Source: Jaenimonas drosophilae
Lineage: Eukaryota; Euglenozoa; Kinetoplastea; Trypanosomatida; Trypanosomatidae
DNA: 20,778 nucleotides
Direction of reading: 5' to 3'
Assembly (NCBI GenBank): GCA_030849065.1
Contig: JASAON010001395.1
Span: 1 to 20,778 of the forward strand
Shown here: piece by piece, positions 16,901 through 20,778 of the stretch
How positions within the stretch are numbered: position 1 is the first letter of the stretch
Layout: each line of letters starts with the position of its first letter
Notes under the pieces: model-generated
What the model was told of the DNA's origin: nothing
Seen by the model: only the letters and a program-made list of their open reading frames with translations
Databases searched by the model: none
Made by a program: the position numbers and the translations under genes

Positions 16901-17422
16901 GGTGTGGTCCTTACTCTCACGAACATCCAAAGTAACCTGTTGCTTCGCCAGCAAATCACGAACTTTGCCGTTGTACAGCTCCACAAATCCAACATACATG
17001 CTGTAGGAACGGTTTGGAGCAGAATCACGCATCTCCTTCACACGAGCAAAGAGGTGAGCCACGCAACGTGGGGTGACTCCTTCCATTTCACTATTTCCCA
17101 GCACACCCGACATGGTGTGCGTCTTACCAGAGCCAGACTGACCATAGGCGAAGACAGTGGCATTGAAGCCATCCAACACGGAGTCCACCAAGGGCATGAT
17201 GAATTGAGTGAAGATATCTTTTTGGCTGAAGGTGTTGTTGATGACGGCATCAAATGTCCAGCGATCTGGTTCACCGACTAAGCTCTTCACCGCCACGGAG
17301 TGGGAGGTGAGATTGATATCGACGCAGCTCTTGTGGCCGTTGGACTTCTCCTTGTCGCTCAGAGGGCGACAGCGCACCAACACCTTCACATTCTCTGCCG
17401 CTCCACTTTCCTTCTTGCCCAT
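13946..17422 (-). CDS. N-terminal-motor kinesin, kinesin-2-like neck, long coiled-coil tail
   Basis: The 1158-residue product has its motor at about 11-345: VKVLVRCRPLSDKE (12-25), P-loop GQSGSGKT (94-101), switch I NADSSRSHS (210-218), switch II LVDLAGSE (244-251), then NMSLSSLGTVI (270-280) and LLKDSLGGNSKT (300-311). The motor ends RAKQIKNKPVVN (336-347), the neck-linker pattern typical of kinesin-2, and leads into coiled coil that fills most of the remainder. A Gly/Ala/Pro/Ser break lies near 590-625, and a Ser-rich tip (RMSLSSD) ends the chain. It should walk toward microtubule plus ends. In flagellates such motors often serve intraflagellar transport or the subpellicular corset. Class assignment is tentative because kinetoplastids have many divergent kinesins. 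The P-loop has Ser where Thr is usual (GQTGSGKT). No other ATG precedes the motor core, so the start is firm. Confidence 0.95.
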   Translation of the reverse strand: MGKKESGAAENVKVLVRCRPLSDKEKSNGHKSCVDINLTSHSVAVKSLVGEPDRWTFDAVINNTFSQKDIFTQFIMPLVDSVLDGFNATVFAYGQSGSGKTHTMSGVLGNSEMEGVTPRCVAHLFARVKEMRDSAPNRSYSMYVGFVELYNGKVRDLLAKQQVTLDVRESKDHTFYVQGASVPQVKHPEDILRLMEEGTDRRRTGSTELNADSSRSHSIFTLYVECTETLEDGTARAVTSKLNLVDLAGSERQGKTGASGDTLKEGCNINMSLSSLGTVIDAIVKNSSHIPFRSSPLTMLLKDSLGGNSKTVMFANINPSEKNISETISTLRFADRAKQIKNKPVVNMDSKDQKIAELSQIVAELRDKLKKYENEGTESLERELETLQERVGELEVNLDNAVQGRQADAVDFENAQAKMVTERQAFNSRVVAMEDQIAQLQNDHQIAENSAKDEAAQREDILRMCAAYLNENKPIHNVEELEAVLKEHAHGGNSKQEILQLQTQVETLTVERDAAQKNMKSVKGELEDKLKELKEKTVQMRRQIQRLKKELEETKQAQKAGVLLTNDSLVLGAASSLSGVPPAEMMAGGAVAQPGQPSSSSSRAAKKEEIQVLETALQRATGDDAVFRKVSEQLKALQEMHEKLTKGTHAELSVAKQQLARGGPDAAKDGELVEQFRTMLLNSDSNATVRMELITNMYNLVNLMKIALREAQTVPLTVLHGDADAPMKTVEAIEAIDAKQTEAHLKNLDNLSEDMARAYKHRNSLLEMVAASYPSLSVDLKKEMKQVLEENEQLRHRCESVQREKTVVEAQVSEEQRNAAMSEANAKAVGLQASVVIQNDFARKEKELLDAMKLDDKGAAVMKLLREENEGLRTTLAQKQDAVDGGASAQEVENLKLELQEERSQRHAVEHSRDKLFEELQSTRTEAADATKKVVETNGRMNEVRQEYERRLAEAQGNAAEVSLLESRLHDRTEQLSQLRQLLEKQKALIVKGNEKIEFFQQKVKDANVALQQSEQQFREAQEQKDEETQRLINHRLTEFAAEREVEMEAKNHASKKLKKKIQKLQDTITLMAEDYDKKVCECEDLRNALGEQKFEQMKLVRRMEHSEEEVQVYETKEHIQNTLERAKEDRKRREDQFAQGAVQSAKFGASRMSLSSD

Positions 17423-17486
17423 CTTGAATACCCCAAAGTATGTGTGTTAATGCGTGTGTGGGAGGGGGAGGGAGGGGGGAGGAGGT
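17423..17486 (-). promoter_or_regulatory. Pyrimidine tract and acceptor abutting the kinesin ATG
   Basis: The sense strand has a near-pure C/T tract at 17486-17459. Reading on toward the gene, the first AG (17424-17423) is immediately followed by the ATG at 17422. No other AG lies between tract and start, so the predicted leader beyond the spliced leader is zero bases. Confidence 0.5.
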
Positions 17487-18071
17487 TCAGCAGAATCTCG
17501 GTGACTTCGAGAGGCTCAACACTTTCCAAGAGTAGCGACGCTGAGGAGCACTGGATAACAATAAAAAAGAAGACGGTGTTTGGATATTTCTTCTTTGAGT
17601 TGCTGTTGGAGTAGCAACGCGAGTGACAACACGGATATATGGGTATAAGTCGTGTCTATCCACAAAATCACTTTCCTTCACCCCAGCAAAGATGCAACGA
17701 ACAACGAGCGCTGGCCAACAACGATTGGTTTCGACGAAGAGACTGGCTAGTGCGTGTTAACGGGAGATGATGCCACGCAGAGATGAGTGATCTTGTTCGT
17801 CAGATGACTGCGCTATTTTTTTTTTGTTTCAAGATATAGTCCAAGAAAGCAGAAAAATGAAAACGTTGGTGATGATGGTCTACGGTTTCCCACGAGGGAT
17901 GGAAGCAATCGAGAAGTGGCTGCTCCCTGGGGTGTTCTCACGGAAACGTGGATTGGAAACGAGAACCAACGCCACAAAGAACAACAAAAAGGAAAAGAAA
18001 AGATAGAAAGTCACCGAACCGAGGGAGGTGTGAAATCGCACGGTTGTTTGGTACCAAAACGGCACCAAAAG

Positions 18072-18092
18072 GAGTGAGTGAGTGAGTGAGTG
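18072..18092. repeat. (GAGT)5 tetranucleotide repeat
   Basis: About five copies of GAGT lie in the long kinesin/RRM spacer. It is the only tetranucleotide repeat of note in the window. Confidence 0.85.
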
Positions 18093-18442
18093 GTGTGTTG
18101 GCGCGGTTCCACTCACAGGGCGAGCACTGTAGAGCAACTAAGGATGCAGAAGATTCAATGGAAAACAATGAATGGAGTGAAATGGTTGCTTGGATGTGCT
18201 GCTTCTGAGGGCTGCTCTTTGCACTCTAAAGCTTCTTCTCTTAGTCGTTGTGTGTCGGTGTGAGCTATAGTATATTTCCTGACCTACACAGACACAATGA
18301 GGGAGGAAGAAGACAGAAATGTTGAGCAGCGCCGGAAGTGAGTTGTCATGGATCATATCACCCAGCCAGGCAATCTCAATGTGTGAGTGGAAGCTAGTCT
18401 GATGTAACACAGCTGCCAGACCAAGCGTTGCCTCCACCAACG

Positions 18443-19816
18443 CTACGGCGCGGCTCTCATGGCCGACTTGATGCCCGTTTCGTTAGGCTTGTTGGCGGTA
18501 TTAGGTGGTTTTCCTAATGCCCACGACTCGTCATTGATGATTGCGGCAACAACGTCTCCAGCAACGAGAGGCTCCACTGAGAGAGTGTAGTCGGACGAAG
18601 ACGTTTCCGCTGAGCTACTCTGACCCGATCCATGCCCGCAATGTACACGGAAGCCGTGGAGTTGCTTCACAGCACAGAGCGCAAGTGACGAGGAGGCGAA
18701 GGTCACCTCAAAGGCACGGCGCGATGCTGAAGGAGCTGTGGCTGTGTTCTGAGTGAGAGCATGTGTCCTAGCGTCTTGTTTGGCCATTTGTGGGGGCATT
18801 CGACGCACCACGCATGAGAGAACCCCACCGTCGTTGCGCTCAGCATGCCCACTGACATCATCAGAAGGTGGCACCACCTGATGAAGGCAGAGCTCGCGTA
18901 TTTCGGCAGCACCCATGTTTGGGGGAACATTGGAGATGAGAACCTGTTGGCAGCACACATGAGTAGCACCGGAGGCATCTTCGTAGGGAAGTGCGCCCGC
19001 ATGTTGAATCAGTGCAGCGATGCGAGAGCGAATATTCACTGAGGTACTCGATGTGGCTGCTTCTGATGTGCCCCGCAGTGCCTCTGCCACGTTGCTCGTC
19101 GCCAGCTGCTGCAGGGCAAGCTGAGTCACACGGCGCGCCAACACCTCCATCTTCCACTCCAGCCGTTCCAGTCTTCCATTCACCTCCTGCAGAGCTCCTT
19201 CATCGCTTCCCTCCACCGTCAATGCGCGCCCACTGCTCGAGGAGGAGCCCAGTTTGCCCACTTCCTCACTCACGGCAAGACGAATCATGTCCCGAATGCG
19301 GCCTTCAGTAAGGGTGGAGGAGGCTGGCGACGTAGGTTCTACGGGAGGCGAAGCCACAGACGCCAGTCTGCGCTCCATTTGCTCACGGAGAAGCTCGGCG
19401 TTGTCCTGCTTCAAGGCCGTATCGCCAGCAACACGCTCCACCTCCACCAGTTGCCCCTGCATCGTCCGAAGTGTATCGGTGGCAGAATTAATGCGGCTGT
19501 CCATGAGCACCTGCTGCCGCTTGGCCAACAAAATGTGCTCGCTGTGCGACTGCAGGGCCGCATTCATGGAGAGCACACGCTCGTTGATACTCTGAACACG
19601 ATTACTCAAACTCTTCAGATCCTCAGCTGCCTTGACTTGGCGGGTTGCTGCCGTGGAGCTTTGAGTCGGACTTTTGGCAGCTGGTGACCTTACCGTGCTT
19701 TCATCTTTCGTGGAGGAGCTGGCAACACCACGGCGGGCCACGAGCCCCACCCAATGGAAGGACCGCGAGAGTCGATGGCTCCGAACTGCGGCAGGCAACA
19801 ACACCAGCGCCGGCAT
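18443..19816 (-). CDS. Coiled-coil protein with C-terminal RRM-like fold and probable mitochondrial leader
   Basis: The 457-residue product begins MPALVLLPAAVRSHRLSRSF, with further Arg residues to about 30 and no acidic residue before 38. This is a good amphipathic mitochondrial presequence. Residues about 60-150 and 205-245 are helical and coiled-coil-prone. Residues about 290-417 fit an RRM. Beta-1 is QQVLISNVPPN (RNP2 position), then helix AAEIRELCLHQVV, then VLSCVVRRMPP. RRAFEVTFASSS sits at the RNP1 position, then LCAVKQLHGFRVHCG and YTLSVEPL. A low-complexity loop lies within the fold. The aromatic residues usual in RNP1 are partly kept (one Phe). A role in mitochondrial RNA binding or RNA editing accessory work is plausible for a kinetoplastid but is inference. 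The frame reaches a TTG two codons upstream. I use the ATG, 32 bases after an AG with a T-rich tract. Confidence 0.75.
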   Translation of the reverse strand: MPALVLLPAAVRSHRLSRSFHWVGLVARRGVASSSTKDESTVRSPAAKSPTQSSTAATRQVKAAEDLKSLSNRVQSINERVLSMNAALQSHSEHILLAKRQQVLMDSRINSATDTLRTMQGQLVEVERVAGDTALKQDNAELLREQMERRLASVASPPVEPTSPASSTLTEGRIRDMIRLAVSEEVGKLGSSSSSGRALTVEGSDEGALQEVNGRLERLEWKMEVLARRVTQLALQQLATSNVAEALRGTSEAATSSTSVNIRSRIAALIQHAGALPYEDASGATHVCCQQVLISNVPPNMGAAEIRELCLHQVVPPSDDVSGHAERNDGGVLSCVVRRMPPQMAKQDARTHALTQNTATAPSASRRAFEVTFASSSLALCAVKQLHGFRVHCGHGSGQSSSAETSSSDYTLSVEPLVAGDVVAAIINDESWALGKPPNTANKPNETGIKSAMRAAP

Positions 19817-20211
19817 GAACAAGTAAGTGGTTCACAGACAGAGCTACACTCAAACAAAAAAAACCTCCCGCTGAGCAGACTACAGGAGACCAAGTGTGGA
19901 TGTGCTCCACTTGCTGTCACAGAAACAACATCACATGGAGAGAGGTACGCACGTAATAAATTAGGATTGGGAGGAACAAAAGGAGGCAAACACAAGCCGA
20001 ACGCACATTTGCCAAGACGAAGCAGTGGTGTAGTGTAGGGTGTGTGTTTCTTAATCGAAGCATATCAAACTCTTCAGCTTAGTTACTCGAATGAAGGTTG
20101 ATGCACATTACCAGATCAAAGTTGTTCATGCATCTCCCGAAGAAGTGGGAGTGGGCTGTGGTAGGTGACTTCAATTGTTGAGCAGAAGAGGTTGCGATTG
20201 GTGCTGTGGTA
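19817..20211. other. 395-base spacer between the RRM-like and G-patch genes
   Basis: Near its left end it holds the leader of the RRM-like gene: a sense-strand T8-rich tract (19852-19863) followed by AG at 19850-19849 and TAG at 19846-19844. The remainder should be the 3' UTR of the G-patch gene. No repeat longer than a short homopolymer and no gene was seen. Confidence 0.6.
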
Positions 20212-20736
20212 CTAATTCTTGTGGCTCTTTTCGATGCGCGAGAGCTTTCCATCAAAGAAGCGATGACGTCCAGCACGGCCCAGCCGAACGCCCCCACATC
20301 GACGAAGAAGCTCATCGTCAGACATGCGCGTGACATCCGCCTTGGGCACCACCTCCTCCCCATCCTCCTCCTCCGAATCACTGCTTGAGCTTGTGCTCGG
20401 CGACTTATTCCTACGCCGCTTCGTCGCAGTAGGGCGGGTGGGGGTATCATCCCCGACAGAAACATCATCGCTGTCACTATCGCTGCTCTCCACAGCCTTT
20501 TTCTTCTTATCGCTCTTAATTTCACCGTAAATGGAATCGAGCTCCACGGCCAGTTGCGACGCCAGGCTTCCCGACGTACCGGTGGAGGGGTCTGCCCCAT
20601 GTCCGAGACCAGCCGCTGCTTTAGGATCGCGCCGCACCACCTTCACGTAAGTCTTCACACCTGCCCGATCTTTTCCAAGGCCCTCACCTTCCTTCCACCC
20701 GAACTTCTCGAGCATCTTCTTTGCGACGGAGGGCAT
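20212..20736 (-). CDS. Small G-patch protein (GPATCH4/PinX1-like)
   Basis: The 174-residue product has a G-patch at residues about 1-47: AKKMLEKFGWKEGEGLGKDR (5-24), then GVKTYVKVVRRDPKAAAGLG (26-45), with all the signature glycines. G-patches activate DEAH-box RNA helicases. The family of this size acts in ribosome biogenesis or nucleolar RNP work. A middle region is Ser/Asp/Glu-rich with a basic NLS-like patch (ATKRRRNKS, 104-112). A conserved C-terminal motif follows (CGGVRLGRAGRHRFFDGKL, 147-165), like the tail motif of GPATCH4 relatives. The frame runs three codons further to a TTG. The ATG at 20736 directly precedes the canonical start of the domain and lies 12 bases after a TAG acceptor (20750-20749). 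Nuclear or nucleolar location is inferred. Confidence 0.85.
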   Translation of the reverse strand: MPSVAKKMLEKFGWKEGEGLGKDRAGVKTYVKVVRRDPKAAAGLGHGADPSTGTSGSLASQLAVELDSIYGEIKSDKKKKAVESSDSDSDDVSVGDDTPTRPTATKRRRNKSPSTSSSSDSEEEDGEEVVPKADVTRMSDDELLRRCGGVRLGRAGRHRFFDGKLSRIEKSHKN

Positions 20737-20748
20737 GATGCACAACAG

Positions 20749-20750
20749 CT
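20749..20750 (-). promoter_or_regulatory. Candidate splice acceptor of the G-patch gene
   Basis: The sense strand reads GTTCTTTCCAACTGTTGTTATAG, then 12 bases to the ATG. The pyrimidine-rich stretch is short, but this is the first AG after it. The call rests on position only. Confidence 0.4.
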
Positions 20751-20778
20751 ATAACAACAGTTGGAAAGAACTACTTGT

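Larger units (their letters stand above)
17423..18442. other. 1020-base spacer, longest in the window, no credible gene
   Basis: Besides the kinesin tract it contains an additional strong sense-strand pyrimidine tract at 17976-18010, a T10 run on the plus strand at 17816-17825, and a GAGT tetranucleotide repeat at 18072-18092. Open frames of 85-100 codons on the minus strand begin at TTG and show no domain-like pattern. The 3' UTR of the RRM-like gene must occupy part of it. No tRNA or other RNA gene was recognised. Confidence 0.6.

Noticed and set aside
18138..18440. A 100-codon minus-strand frame just past the RRM-like stop codon
   Set aside because: It starts at TTG, shows no domain-like pattern, and most likely lies in the 3' UTR.

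Overview
The window looks like nuclear DNA of a kinetoplastid protist, although the genus cannot be fixed from sequence alone. All eleven recognisable genes lie head-to-tail on the minus strand. None is interrupted by an intron, and none needs a non-standard code (TAA, TAG and TGA all occur as stops). Most starts are preceded on the sense strand by a pyrimidine tract and a nearby AG, as expected for spliced-leader trans-splicing of a polycistronic unit. A CBS-containing IMPDH/GMP reductase enzyme ends in SKL, a glycosomal (PTS1) signal that fits the same lineage. A single N at 565 and many microsatellites suggest a draft assembly.

In transcription order (right to left) the genes are: a small G-patch protein (20736-20212); a coiled-coil/RRM-like protein with a probable mitochondrial leader (19816-18443); a long N-terminal-motor kinesin (17422-13946); a two-domain ABM-LOG fusion (13189-12218); a glycosomal GMP reductase-like enzyme (11790-10312); a 675-residue protein of unknown function (9591-7564); CDC5, the Myb subunit of the Prp19/NTC spliceosomal complex (7287-5119); a METTL21-type methyltransferase (4978-3620); a B-box-like/coiled-coil protein (3384-2191); an Oxa1/YidC-like membrane protein (1926-835); and the start of a low-complexity protein that runs off the left edge (444-1).

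The genes do not form one pathway, which is normal for kinetoplastid arrays. Two partial themes are visible. RNA processing is represented by CDC5, the RRM protein and the G-patch protein. Purine-nucleotide chemistry is represented by the adjacent ABM-LOG fusion and GMP reductase. The window also splits by texture. From 1 to about 9.6 kb it is full of ATC-type triplet repeats, both in spacers and as Ser, Asp, Gln or Asn runs in proteins. The right half is nearly free of them and carries longer spacers.

Three reading frames extend upstream to a TTG. I placed their starts at the first true ATG (Oxa1-like, RRM-like and G-patch genes). The most interesting items are the ABM-LOG fusion, the GMP reductase with its altered flap and PTS1, the kinesin whose predicted splice acceptor touches its ATG, and the recurrent compound microsatellite around the Oxa1-like gene. 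I found no clearly new multi-gene system.
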